A stretch of DNA of 64,000 nucleotides. Origin: Siphonodentalium dalli. Lineage: Eukaryota; Mollusca; Scaphopoda; Gadilida; Siphonodentaliidae. Positions 1 through 12,200 of this stretch are shown here, in pieces. The notes under the pieces are model-generated. The model searched no databases, was not told the DNA's origin, and saw nothing but the letters and a program-made list of their open reading frames with translations. Where the stretch lies: assembly GCA_032622095.1 (NCBI GenBank), contig CP136068.1, forward strand, positions 5,001,314 to 5,065,313. The letters run 5' to 3'. Every line of letters begins with the position of its first letter. Within the stretch, counting starts at the first letter, position 1. A program made the translations under genes and the position numbers.

Positions 1-65
1 CACCATACTTCATATTTTCCGTCCATAAACTGCGATTCTTTCCACTCATGATTGATCCTATTATT

Positions 66-94
66 ATACTTCCATGGTGTAACCAAGGAAGTAT
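66..94. repeat. B-module 5' hairpin (first of about 30 copies)
   Basis: The first 29 bases of B form an inverted repeat: 13-nt arms starting ATACTTCCATGGT and ending ACCAAGGAAGTAT, one mismatch, 3-nt loop. The same 29 bases are unchanged in the strongly diverged type V B module (5711 and 7162). Element C opens with a related hairpin (40449-40476). An inverted copy, ACCATGGAAGTATA, lies just inside the 3' end of element D (9207-9220, 28146-28159, 53223-53236). I infer that it is a transposon terminal structure rather than part of a gene. Confidence 0.85.
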
Positions 95-856
95 ATTGTT
101 TTTCTACTGCGGCCGTTTTCTGTTTAATTGGAAATACTCAGAAACTAATGGGAGGAGGACCGCGAAATCTCTAGCGAATGAAGGCATCTAAGGTCTACTA
201 AAAATAATGGTATCCGGATGTTGGTCCAATATCTTTTAACAGAGTTATGGCCCTTTTTCGATTATTTTTCATTATTATTATTATTATACTACAGTATTTT
301 TCAACGCCCAAATCTCGGAATGTATTAGTATTAGAAAACTCAAGTTTGGTAAGTATGTTGGGGTAAATGAGTTCTATGCCTTTGGCTCATAACGGATATT
401 GTCCGCATTTACCCCGTAGAGTTATCTCCCTTTATATGAAAAAATGTCATTTTATTATCTCGGAAATTATAAGGAGCAGAGCATCGAAAATTGGACTGTA
501 TACACATCTCGATATGCCCTACTGCCCACGGGCATCAGAACTTGTGTCCGCGCTTTCCCTGAGGAGTTACCGCCCATAGTTGGCAAACCTCTATTTGATT
601 GTACTCTGTTGTCCTCTTGTATCATTCCAGATAACTGCATGTGGTTTTCATAGTCGTGTTGACCGTTGTCAGTTTAGTCAGAGAAGGAAATTTTGACAGG
701 GTCAGACATATATTTTGACACTGGGGTGGGGGGCAAATTGTTTGCAAAATAAAATTTTGATTGACATTCATATATTTAAGTTTATGTATTTCCCGAACGA
801 AAACAAACTCATACCGGAAAGGATTTTTGAAATCCGAGAAGAAATGCAAGAGTTAC

Positions 857-1444
857 GGGCCCTCAAAGTTTGCAATTTGGGCCCATGTGCTTGTCCTCAC
901 ATCTCCTCCGAAGATATCGAACATAGGATATCATCTGATACGCCAACGTGTGCGGACGGAAGAGAGCACGCGGTGGGCCAAATTTTGCCAGTGTCTGTTC
1001 ATTATTGTGGGTCTGGGGAGGGGTGGTCCGTGGTACCAATTTTTAATTCTTCTCGGAATCAGATGAAACTTGGAATATAACATCTGCAACATCAGCCGAT
1101 CTAGAAACTGGAAGAATTTCGAAAATCCATCGAAAACTAAAAGAATCGCGGGCCCTCAAACTTTGCAATTTTGGGCCCATGTGCTTGATAACACATCTCC
1201 TCCGAAGATATCGAACATAGGATGTCATCTGATACGAAAATGCGTACGGACTGGAGACGGCACGCGGTGGGCCAAATTTTGCCAGTGTCGGTTCATTATT
1301 GTGGGTCTGGGGAGGGGTGGTCCGTGGTGCCGAATTTTAATTCTTCTCGGAATCAGATGAAACTTGGAATATAATATCTGCAACATCAGCCGATCTCGAA
1401 GCTGAAGACAGATCGTAAATACGTTGGAAAATGGCGGAGATTTT
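857..1444 (+). repeat. 294-bp internal submodule, two tandem copies per long A module
   Basis: Inside A, a submodule beginning GGGCCCTCAAA recurs at 857 and 1150 (period 293-294). Both copies contain a CTCCTCCGAAGA motif, a GGTCTGGGGAGGGGTGGTCC motif and a CAGATGAAACTTGG motif. Types I, II and IV carry two copies; types V and III carry one. Copy number of this submodule is the main length polymorphism of the array and explains the 1733 versus 1439 period. Confidence 0.9.
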
Positions 1445-1795
1445 GGCCGTACAAGTTTGAATTTGGGCCCATATGCTTTCCAATAATCAAAGTGTTATCC
1501 GTCTCCAAATCAGATGAAATTTATACTATGCAATCTATGTCAGCCGCAAATCACAAAACTGGAAACAACTTTAAAATCCGTTGGAAACTGACGAAGTTAC
1601 GGGGCCTCAAACTTAGCAGTTTGTGCCAGGGGTTGATGTTTTCCCAATCCCGTCACCCAATTTCGAGGCAGGGGTGGGGTCACGTCCAAACACTTGATAT
1701 CAACCTACACATATTAGGACAACATATAATCACCATACTTCATATTTTCCGTCCATAAACTGCGATTCTTTCCACTCATGATTGATCCTATTATT

Positions 1796-2209
1796 ATACT
1801 TCCATGGTGTAACCAAGGAAGTATATTGTTTTTCTACTGCGGCCGTTTTCTGTTTAATTGGAAATACTCAGAAACTAATGGGAGGAGGACCGCGAAATCT
1901 CTAGCGAATGAAGGCATCTAAGGTCTACTAAAAATAATGGTATCCGGATGTTGGTCCAATATCTTTTAACAGAGTTATGGCCCTTTTTCGATTATTTTTC
2001 ATTATTATACTTCCATGGTGTAACCAAGGAAGTATATTGTTTTTCTACTGCGGCCGTTTTCTGTTTAATTGGAAATACTCAGAAACTAATGGGAGGAGGA
2101 CCGCGAAATCTCTAGCGAATGAAGGCATCTAAGGTCTACTAAAAATAATGGTATCCGGATGTTGGTCCAATATCTTTTAACAGAGTTATGGCCCTTTTTC
2201 GATTATTTT

Positions 2210-2250
<41 letters not shown>
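1796..2250 (+). repeat. Tandem B-B duplication
   Basis: Two successive copies of the B module, the first 211 bp long, are joined by two ATT repeats. B-B doublets also occur at 5497-5942 (B plus diverged B), 21189-21625, 31445-31878 and 38588-39021. At 40238-40476 a B module is followed by the related start of element C. Most doublets lie where unit types change or where an insertion begins, which suggests that type switches happen by recombination in B or its ATT flanks. Confidence 0.9.
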
Positions 2251-2253
<3 letters not shown>

Positions 2254-5200
2254 CTACAGTATTTTTCAACGCCCAAATCTCGGAATGTATTAGTACTAGA
2301 AAACTCAAGTTTGGTAAGTATGTTGGGGTAAATGAGTTCTATGCCTTTGGCTCATAACGGATATTGTCCGCATTTACTCCGTGGAGTTATCTCCCTTTAT
2401 ATGAAAAAATGTCATTTTATTATCTCGGAAATTATAAGGAGCAGAGCATCGAAAATTGGACTGTATACACATCTCGATATGCCCTACTGCCCACGGGCTT
2501 CAGAACTTGTGTCCGCGCTTTCCCTGAGGAGTTACCGCCCATAGTTGGCAAACCTCTATTTGATTGTACTCTGTTGTCCTCTTGTATCATTCCAGATAAC
2601 TGCATGTGGTTTTCATAGTCGTGTTGACCGTTGTCAGTTTAGTCAGAGAAGGAAATTTTGACAGGGTCGGACATATATTTTGACACTGGGGTGGGGGGCA
2701 AATTGTTTGCAAAATAAAATTTTGATTGACATTCATATATTTAAGTTTATGTATTTCCCGAACGAAAACAAACTCATACCGGAAAGGATTTTTGAAATCC
2801 GAGAAGAAATGCAAGAGTTACGGGCCCTCAAAGTTTGCAATTTGGGCCCATGTGCTTGATAACACATCTCCTCCGAAGATGTCGAAGTTTGGATGTCAGC
2901 TGATACGCCAACGTGTGCGGACGGAAGAGGGCACGCGGTGGGCCAAATTTTGCCAGTGTCGGTTCATTATTGTGGGTCTGGGGAGGGGTGGTCCGTGGTA
3001 CCAATTTTTAATTCTTCTCGGAATCAGATGAAACTTGGAATATAACATCTGCAACATCAGCCGATCTAGAAACTGGACGAATTTCGAAAATCCATCGAAA
3101 ACTAAAAGAATCGCGGGCCCTCAAACTTTGCAATTTTGGGCCCATGTGCTTGATAACACATCTCCTCCGAAGATATCGAACATAGGATGTCATCTGATAC
3201 GAAAATGCGTACGGACTGGAGACGGCACGCGGTGGGCCAAATGTTGCCAGTGTCGGTTCATTATTGTGGGTCTGGGGAGGGGTGGTCCGTGGTGCCGAAT
3301 TTTAATTCTTCTCGGAATCAGATGAAACTTGGAATATAATATCTGCAACATCAGCCGATCTCGAAGCTGAACACAGATCGTAAATACGTTGGAAAATGGC
3401 GGAGATTTTGGCCGTACAAGTTTGAATTTGGGCCCATATGCTTTCCAATAATCAAAGTGTTATCCGTATCCAAATCAGATGAAATTTATACTATGCAATC
3501 TATGTCAGCCGCAAATCACAAAACTGGAAACAACTTTAAAATCCGTTGGAAACTGACGAAGTTACGGGGCCTCAAACTTAGCAGTTTGTGCCAGGGGTTG
3601 ATGTTTTCCCAATCCCGTCACCCAATTTCGAGGCAGGGGTGGGGTCACGTCCAAACACTTGAGATCAACCTACACATATTAGGACAACATATAATCACCA
3701 TACTTCATATTTTCCGTCCATAAACTGCGATTCTTTCCACTCATGATTGATCCTATTATTATACTTCCATGGTGTAACCAAGGAAGTATATTGTTTTTCT
3801 ACTGCGGCCGTTTTCTGTTTAATTGGAAATACTCAGAAACTAATGGGAGGAGGACCGCGAAATCTCTAGCGAATGAAGGCATCTAAGGTCTACTAAAAAT
3901 AATGGTATCCGGATGTTGGTCCAATATCTTTTAACAGAGTTATGGCCCTTTTTCGATTATTTTTCATTATTATTATTATTATTATTATACTACAGTATTT
4001 TTCAACGCCCAAATCTCGGAATGTATTAGTACTAGAAAACTCAAGTTTGGTAAGTATGTTGGGGTAAATGAGTTCTATGCCTTTGGCTCATAACGGATAT
4101 TGTCCGCATTTACCCCGTGGAGTTATCTCCCTTTATATGAAAAAATGTCATTTTATTATCTCGGAAATTATAAGGAGCAGAGCATCGAAAATTGGACTGT
4201 ATACACATCTCGATATGCCCTACTGCCCACGGGCTTCAGAACTTGTGTCCGCGCTTTCCCTGAGGAGTTACCGCCCATAGTTGGCAAACCTCTATTTGAT
4301 TGTACTCTGTTGTCCTCTTGTATCATTCCAGATAACTGCATGTGGTTTTCATAGTCGTGTTGACCGTTGTCAGTTTAGTCAGAGAAGGAAATTTTGACAG
4401 GGTCGGACATATATTTTGACACTGGGGTGGGGGGCAAATTGTTTGCAAAATAAAATTTTGATTGACATTCATATATTTAAGTTTATGTATTTCCCGAACG
4501 AAAACAAACTCATACCGGAAAGGATTTTTGAAATCCGAGAAGAAATGCAAGAGTTACGGGCCCTCAAAGTTTGCAATTTGGGCCCATGTGCTTGATAACA
4601 CATCTCCTCCGAAGATGTCGAAGTTTGGATGTCAGCTGATACGCCAACGTGTGCGGACGGAAGAGGGCACGCGGTGGGCCAAATTTTGCCAGTGTCGGTT
4701 CATTATTGTGGGTCTGGGGAGGGGTGGTCCGTGGTACCAATTTTTAATTCTTCTCGGAATCAGATGAAACTTGGAATATAACATCTGCAACATCAGCCGA
4801 TCTAGAAACTGGACGAATTTCGAAAATCCATCGAAAACTAAAAGAATCGCGGGCCCTCAAACTTTGCAATTTTGGGCCCATGTGCTTGATAACACATCTC
4901 CTCCGAAGATATCGAACATAGGATGTCATCTGATACGAAAATGCGTACGGACTGGAGACGGCACGCGGTCGGCCAAATGTTGCCAGTGTCGGTTCATTAT
5001 TGTGGGTCTGGGGAGGGGTGGTCCGTGGTGCCGAATTTTAATTCTTCTCGGAATCAGATGAAACTTGGAATATAATATCTGCAACATCAGCCGATCTCGA
5101 AGCTGAACACAGATCGTAAATACGTTGGAAAATGGCGGAGATTTTGGCCGTACAAGTTTGAATTTGGGCCCATATGCTTTCCAATAATCAAAGTGTTATC

Positions 5201-5710
5201 CGTATCCAAATCAGATGAAATTTATACTATGCAATCTATGTCAGCCGCAAATCACAAAACTGGAAACAACTTTAAAATCCGTTGGAAACTGACGAAGTTA
5301 CGGGGCCTCAAACTTAGCAGTTTGTGCCAGGGGTTGATGTTTTCCCAATCCCGTCACCCAATTTCGAGGCAGGGGTGGGGTCACGTCCAAACACTTGAGA
5401 TCAACCTACACATATTAGGACAACATATAATCACCATACTTCATATTTTCCGTCCATAAACTGCGATTCTTTCCACTCATGATTGATCCTATTATTATAC
5501 TTCCATGGTGTAACCAAGGAAGTATATTGTTTTTCTACTGCGGCCGTTTTCTGTTTAATTGGAAATACTCAGAAACTAATGGGAGGAGGACCGCGAAATC
5601 TCTAGCGAATGAAGGCATCTAAGGTCTACTAAAAATAATGGTATCCGGATGTTGGTCCAATATCTTTTAACAGAGTTATGGCCCTTTTTCGATTATTTTT
5701 CATTATTATT
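2251..5710 (+). repeat. Array block 2: type I units (1736 bp)
   Basis: Two units, at 2251-3986 and 3987-5710; the second ends with a B module (5497-5710) that adjoins the diverged type V B module. Type I differs from type II by one extra ATT (seven instead of six, which accounts for the 3-bp period difference) and by diagnostic substitutions such as GGGCTTCAG for GGGCATCAG and GATGTCGAAGTTTGG in the first 294-bp submodule. The unit at 2251 keeps GGTGGGCC and ACTCCGTGG where later type I units have GGTCGGCC and ACCCCGTGG, so it is an outlier within its type. Confidence 0.93.
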
Positions 5711-7688
5711 ATACTTCCATGGTGTAACCAAGGAAGTATATTGTTTTTGTACTGAGGTCGTTTTCCGTTTATTTGAAATACTCAGAAACTAATTGCAGTA
5801 GGACCGTGAAATCTCTAGGGAATGTAGGCATCTAAGGGATACTGAAAATGAAGATATCGCGATATCGACCCAACGCTTCCCCACGGTGTGAAATTAAAAA
5901 TAAAAAAAAAATATATTTTTCACTATTATTATTATTATTATTATACTCAACACTTTTGCAACCCCTTAATATCTGAAAGTATGGGGAGTTTCGAACTGAA
6001 AATTTGTATGTATGTTGGGTTCAATGAGTTCTAACCGGTCGGCATACAACGAATATTGTCCGCATTTACCCCGCGGAGTTATCTCCCTTTATATGAACAA
6101 AATGTCATTTATTATCTCGGAAATTATAGGGAGCAGAGCATCGAAAATTGGACCGTATGCACACCTCGATATGCCCTACTGCCCACGGGCATCAAAACTT
6201 GTGTCCGCGCTTTCCCTGAAGAGTTACCGCCCATAAATAGGCAAACCTCTATTTCATTGTACTCTGTTGTCGTCTCGTATCATTCCAGATAACTGCATTT
6301 GGTTTTCACAGTCGTGTTATTCTTTGTCAGTTTAGTCCGAGAAAGAAAATTGGACAGGGTCGGTCATATATTTTGACACTGGGGTGGGGGGGGCAAAATT
6401 TTTGCAAAATTAAATTTTGTTTGACATTTATCTATTTAAGTTTATGTATGTCCCGAACGATAACAAACCCATACCGGAAAGGATTTTTGAAATCCGAGAA
6501 GAAATGCAAGAGTTACGGGCCCTCAAAGTTTGCAATTTGGGCCGATGTGCTTGTGAACACATCTCCTCCGAAGATGTCGAACTTTGGATGTCATCTGATA
6601 CGCCAATGCGTGCGGGCTGAAGAGAGCACGCGGTGTGCCAAATTTTGCCAGTGTCGGTTCAGTGATGTGGATCAGGGGAGGGGCGGTCCGGGGTACCAAA
6701 ATTTATTTCGTCTCCGAATTATATGAAACTTGAAATATAACATCTACCATACACGTTGATCACAAAACTGAAAACAGATCGTAAATCCGTTAAAAAATGG
6801 CCGAGATTTGGGCTATCAAAATTTGAATCTGGACCCGTATTCTTTCCAATAACCAAAATGTTAGCCATCTCCGAATCAGACAAAATTTATAACAAACAAT
6901 CTATGTGAGGAGCTAATCACAATACTGAAAACAATTTTAAAATCCATTGGAAAATAACTGAGTTACGGGCCCTCAAACTTCGCATTTTGGGCCGGGTTTG
7001 ACAATTTCACATTCCCGTCACCCAATTTCGAGGCAGGGGTGGGGTCACTTCCAAATACTTGAGATCAACACACACATGTTAAGGACAACATATAATCACC
7101 ATACTTCATATATCCCGTCCCTAAACTGCTATTGTTTCAGCTCATGATTGTCCCTATTATTATACTTCCATGGTGTAACCAAGGAAGTATATTGTTTTTG
7201 TACTGAGGTCGTTTTCCGTTTATTTGAAATACTCAGAAACTAATTGCAGTAGGACCGTGAAATCTCTAGGGAATGTAGGCATCTAAGGGATACTGAAAAT
7301 GAAGATATCGCGATATCGACCCAACGCTTCCCCACGGTGTGAAATTAAAAATAAAAAAAAAATATATTTTTCACTATTATTATTATTATTATTATACTCA
7401 ACACTTTTGCAACCCCTTAATATCTGAAAGTATGGGGAGTTTCGAACTGAAAATTTGTATGTATGTTGGGTTCAATGAGTTCTAACCGGTCGGCATACAA
7501 CGAATATTGTCCGCATTTACCCCGCGGAGTTATCTCCCTTTATATGAACAAAATGTCATTTATTATCTCGGAAATTATAGGGAGCAGAGCATCGAAAATT
7601 GGACCGTATGCACACCTCGATATGCCCTACTGCCCACGGGCATCAAAACTTGTGTCCGCGCTTTTCCTGAAGAGTTACCGCCCATAAA
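5711..7688 (+). repeat. Array block 3: diverged type V units (1451 bp)
   Basis: B'' 5711-5942, A'' 5943-7161 (1219 bp), B'' 7162-7393, then an A'' truncated near 7688. A'' starts ATACTCAACAC and is clearly related to A but with many substitutions and only one 294-bp submodule. B'' keeps the first 38 or so bases of B almost unchanged, then diverges. It includes a perfect 14-nt palindrome, GATATCGCGATATC (5853-5866 and 7304-7317), that is degenerate in ordinary B. The two copies are almost identical to each other, so the doublet is recent although the type is old. Confidence 0.9.
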
Positions 7689-7722
7689 CAAGGGACACAC
7701 TATACACCGGGATGAATAAACT

Positions 7723-7725
<3 letters not shown>

Positions 7726-7755
<30 letters not shown>
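7726..7755 (-). repeat. Homopolymer run of 30 T
   Basis: An uninterrupted T run lies 37 bases right of the break in A''. Read on the minus strand it would be a poly(A) stretch. It may mark a retroposed fragment or a microsatellite-mediated joint; no target duplication is evident around it. Confidence 0.9.
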
Positions 7756-7759
<4 letters not shown>

Positions 7760-8696
7760 GTGCAGAGCTCTAAATTTTTTATTGCATATTCCGAATTGGA
7801 CGAGAGATTCGGACTCCAATATACCGCTTAAAAATGTTTTTACCCAGTACTTTCCGCGCTACGGTGTACCGAAATATTGCAACTACTTTTCCCGCCAAAT
7901 CCAAACCGGCTGGTTAAAGAGCGAGATAATATCGTAGCATGTACGTTGATATACTTTATGTACGTCCCGGAAGTTTGAGGGCTATATTATAAATGTAACA
8001 TGCCCAACGGAGAATGCGTGTCAGTGTGGGTTGAGACTTTAGGAAAATTCCACGAAAATTGCAAAGGGGGGAAAATTCAAACATCCAGATAAATTTGTTT
8101 GACGAGTACATCTGATGGCTAGTGTTCACGCGCATCCAGAGGGAGATTTTCTAATTTTCAGATGGAACGGTTTACTCGTGACAACGCTATATATCATAAA
8201 TATGTATACGTATGTAGTCTATCACTAGCCGATTTTTAGCCCCAAATCCAAACGGGCTAATATAGGAGCGAGTTTCACGCTGGAACATATAAGCCGGTAT
8301 ACTGTAGGTATGCCTACAAAATTTGACCGCTCTACTATAAACGCAACCTGCTCAAGGGAGTGTTTGTGTCGGGTGGGTTCAGATTTGGCAAATACCACCG
8401 AAGATCACATGGGGAAAATTACTCCGAAAATCGGATATTGAGATAAAAACTTTTCGACGAGTGGATGTGATAAGTAGCATCTAAACGCAAGATTAGTACG
8501 CTTTTTAAAGATTTAGATTGGACGGTTTAACCCTGGTAGCGTATAACGTTGTAACGGGTGATATATATTATTCAAATTCAAACCCTCTCTTCGTGACGCA
8601 AATTCAAACGGACTTGTCAAGAAGCAAGGCAAATGCATGAACATGCTAACCGACATACTATATAGGTATGTCTGCTGTACTATCAAAGTAACATAT

Positions 8697-9045
8697 TGTC
8701 ACGATTTTACCTGTCCAAAACACTCCCCGGACAAAAGTTTCCCTAGGTAGCAAATTTCGTGGAAATTCGTTCGTTTTACCCGATTTGACCTTGAACTAAC
8801 CATTTTGAAGGTCAATGTCAGGTCAATGTCACGATTTGACACACCCACAAGACTTCCCTGACAAAAGTACCCCTAGGTATCAAATTTCGTTGAAATCGGT
8901 CTGTTTTACCCGATTTTACATAGGATTGACCTTTTTGAAGGTCAAGATCAGGTCGGGGTCACGATTTGACACGTCCAAAACACTCCCTGGACAAAAGTAC
9001 CCATATTTATCAAATTTTGTCAAAATCCGTCCAGCAGTTTTCCCA
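8697..9045 (+). repeat. 130-bp tandem repeats within element D
   Basis: Three copies, anchored by TCACGATTT at 8699, 8829 and 8959. Each has CCAAAACACTCCC-like or CCCACAAGACTTCCC-like sequence, then GGACAAAAGTACCC, CAAATTTCGT and (first two copies) a TTTTACCCGATTT segment followed by AAGGTCAA-type motifs. The third copy runs into CCGTCCAGCAGTTTTCCCAG and an ACAGACAACCAAACAGACAG tail, which resembles the tails of many invertebrate interspersed repeats. Confidence 0.8.
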
Positions 9046-9261
9046 GTCATAGCTAACAGACAACCAAACAGACAGAAGTCCCAAAATATATATTAAATTT
9101 AGAAATGTTAATGCAAGTGCACCATCAGATAATAAGACACCAATACGTTGTCGCATGAAGAGGAACACACATATACGCATAGCACTCACATGGGATGGGA
9201 TGGTATACCATGGAAGTATATCTGATTCCATGGAATCTGACCTCTAGTTATTATTATTATT

Positions 9262-12200
9262 ATACTACAGTATTTTTCAACGCCCAAATCTCGGAATGTA
9301 TTAGTACTAGAAAACTCAAGTTTGGTAAGTATGTTGGGGTAAATGAGTTCTATGCCTTTGGCTCATAACGGATATTGTCCGCATTTACCCCGTGGAGTTA
9401 TCTCCCTTTATATGAAAAAATGTCATTTTATTATCTCGGAAATTATAAGGAGCAGAGCATCGAAAATTGGACTGTATACACATCTCGATATGCCCTACTG
9501 CCCACGGGCTTCAGAACTTGTGTCCGCGCTTTCCCTGAGGAGTTACCGCCCATAGTTGGCAAACCTCTATTTGATTGTACTCTGTTGTCCTCTTGTATCA
9601 TTCCAGATAACTGCATGTGGTTTTCATAGTCGTGTTGACCGTTGTCAGTTTAGTCAGAGAAGGAAATTTTGACAGGGTCGGACATATATTTTGACACTGG
9701 GGTGGGGGGCAAATTGTTTGCAAAATAAAATTTTGATTGACATTCATATATTTAAGTTTATGTATTTCCCGAACGAAAACAAACTCATACCGGAAAGGAT
9801 TTTTGAAATCCGAGAAGAAATGCAAGAGTTACGGGCCCTCAAAGTTTGCAATTTGGGCCCATGTGCTTGATAACACATCTCCTCCGAAGATGTCGAAGTT
9901 TGGATGTCAGCTGATACGCCAACGTGTGCGGACGGAAGAGGGCACGCGGTGGGCCAAATTTTGCCAGTGTCGGTTCATTATTGTGGGTCTGGGGAGGGGT
10001 GGTCCGTGGTACCAATTTTTAATTCTTCTCGGAATCAGATGAAACTTGGAATATAACATCTGCAACATCAGCCGATCTAGAAACTGGACGAATTTCGAAA
10101 ATCCATCGAAAACTAAAAGAATCGCGGGCCCTCAAACTTTGCAATTTTGGGCCCATGTGCTTGATAACACATCTCCTCCGAAGATATCGAACATAGGATG
10201 TCATCTGATACGAAAATGCGTACGGACTGGAGACGGCACGCGGTCGGCCAAATGTTGCCAGTGTCGGTTCATTATTGTGGGTCTGGGGAGGGGTGGTCCG
10301 TGGTGCCGAATTTTAATTCTTCTCGGAATCAGATGAAACTTGGAATATAATATCTGCAACATCAGCCGATCTCGAAGCTGAACACAGATCGTAAATACGT
10401 TGGAAAATGGCGGAGATTTTGGCCGTACAAGTTTGAATTTGGGCCCATATGCTTTCCAATAATCAAAGTGTTATCCGTATCCAAATCAGATGAAATTTAT
10501 ACTATGCAATCTATGTCAGCCGCAAATCACAAAACTGGAAACAACTTTAAAATCCGTTGGAAACTGACGAAGTTACGGGGCCTCAAACTTAGCAGTTTGT
10601 GCCAGGGGTTGATGTTTTCCCAATCCCGTCACCCAATTTCGAGGCAGGGGTGGGGTCACGTCCAAACACTTGAGATCAACCTACACATATTAGGACAACA
10701 TATAATCACCATACTTCATATTTTCCGTCCATAAACTGCGATTCTTTCCACTCATGATTGATCCTATTATTATACTTCCATGGTGTAACCAAGGAAGTAT
10801 ATTGTTTTTCTACTGCGGCCGTTTTCTGTTTAATTGGAAATACTCAGAAACTAATGGGAGGAGGACCGCGAAATCTCTAGCGAATGAAGGCATCTAAGGT
10901 CTACTAAAAATAATGGTATCCGGATGTTGGTCCAATATCTTTTAACAGAGTTATGGCCCTTTTTCGATTATTTTTCATTATTATTATTATTATTATTATA
11001 CTACAGTATTTTTCAACGCCCAAATCTCGGAATGTATTAGTACTAGAAAACTCAAGTTTGGTAAGTATGTTGGGGTAAATGAGTTCTATGCCTTTGGCTC
11101 ATAACGGATATTGTCCGCATTTACCCCGTGGAGTTATCTCCCTTTATATGAAAAAATGTCATTTTATTATCTCGGAAATTATAAGGAGCAGAGCATCGAA
11201 AATTGGACTGTATACACATCTCGATATGCCCTACTGCCCACGGGCTTCAGAACTTGTGTCCGCGCTTTCCCTGAGGAGTTACCGCCCATAGTTGGCAAAC
11301 CTCTATTTGATTGTACTCTGTTGTCCTCTTGTATCATTCCAGATAACTGCATGTGGTTTTCATAGTCGTGTTGACCGTTGTCAGTTTAGTCAGAGAAGGA
11401 AATTTTGACAGGGTCGGACATATATTTTGACACTGGGGTGGGGGGCAAATTGTTTGCAAAATAAAATTTTGATTGACATTCATATATTTAAGTTTATGTA
11501 TTTCCCGAACGAAAACAAACTCATACCGGAAAGGATTTTTGAAATCCGAGAAGAAATGCAAGAGTTACGGGCCCTCAAAGTTTGCAATTTGGGCCCATGT
11601 GCTTGATAACACATCTCCTCCGAAGATGTCGAAGTTTGGATGTCAGCTGATACGCCAACGTGTGCGGACGGAAGAGGGCACGCGGTGGGCCAAATTTTGC
11701 CAGTGTCGGTTCATTATTGTGGGTCTGGGGAGGGGTGGTCCGTGGTACCAATTTTTAATTCTTCTCGGAATCAGATGAAACTTGGAATATAACATCTGCA
11801 ACATCAGCCGATCTAGAAACTGGACGAATTTCGAAAATCCATCGAAAACTAAAAGAATCGCGGGCCCTCAAACTTTGCAATTTTGGGCCCATGTGCTTGA
11901 TAACACATCTCCTCCGAAGATATCGAACATAGGATGTCATCTGATACGAAAATGCGTACGGACTGGAGACGGCACGCGGTCGGCCAAATGTTGCCAGTGT
12001 CGGTTCATTATTGTGGGTCTGGGGAGGGGTGGTCCGTGGTGCCGAATTTTAATTCTTCTCGGAATCAGATGAAACTTGGAATATAATATCTGCAACATCA
12101 GCCGATCTCGAAGCTGAACACAGATCGTAAATACGTTGGAAAATGGCGGAGATTTTGGCCGTACAAGTTTGAATTTGGGCCCATATGCTTTCCAATAATC

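Larger units (their letters stand above)
1..2250 (+). repeat. Array block 1: type II unit with doubled B module
   Basis: Positions 1-65 are the tail of an A module, 66-285 a B module with (ATT)5, 286-1795 a full A module (1510 bp), then two B modules in a row (1796-2006 and 2007-2250). The A module carries the type II marker sites (for example TGCTTGTCCTCAC near 889) and private changes not seen in other units, such as ATTAGTATTAG near 325 and CTTGATATC near 1693. The ATT run before the next unit is 13 repeats long, the longest in the window, against 6 or 7 elsewhere. Confidence 0.93.
7689..9247 (+). mobile_element. Element D, copy 1 (Helitron-like 3' portion) with poly-T junction
   Basis: The insertion starts where A'' breaks off. 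A 37-base stretch of unknown origin leads to a run of 30 T (7726-7755), then sequence shared with D copies 2 and 3. It holds two diverged repeats of about 345 bp (from about 7893 and 8240), then three copies of a 130-bp repeat (from 8697, 8827 and 8957) carrying the phrase TCACGATTTGAC and GTCAAGGTCA-like motifs. The end reads ACCATGGAAGTATA (9207-9220), the 14-nt palindrome GATTCCATGGAATC (9224-9237), then CTAG (9244-9247) followed by T. Subterminal inverse of the B start, then a hairpin, then CTAG before T fits a Helitron-like 3' end. No transposase or Rep/helicase frame is present, so it is non-autonomous. The class assignment is inference. Confidence 0.6.

Noticed and set aside
367-579. 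Recurrent open frames of 60-135 codons in every array unit, on both strands
   Set aside because: They recur only because the DNA is repeated. They overlap each other in several frames, are not preserved between diverged unit types, show no known domain and have no consistent gene structure.
1492-1758. 88-codon frame present in almost every type I-III unit
   Set aside because: In type IV and V units only a short stretch of the same frame survives and the start is lost, as expected from plain nucleotide homology without selection on protein.
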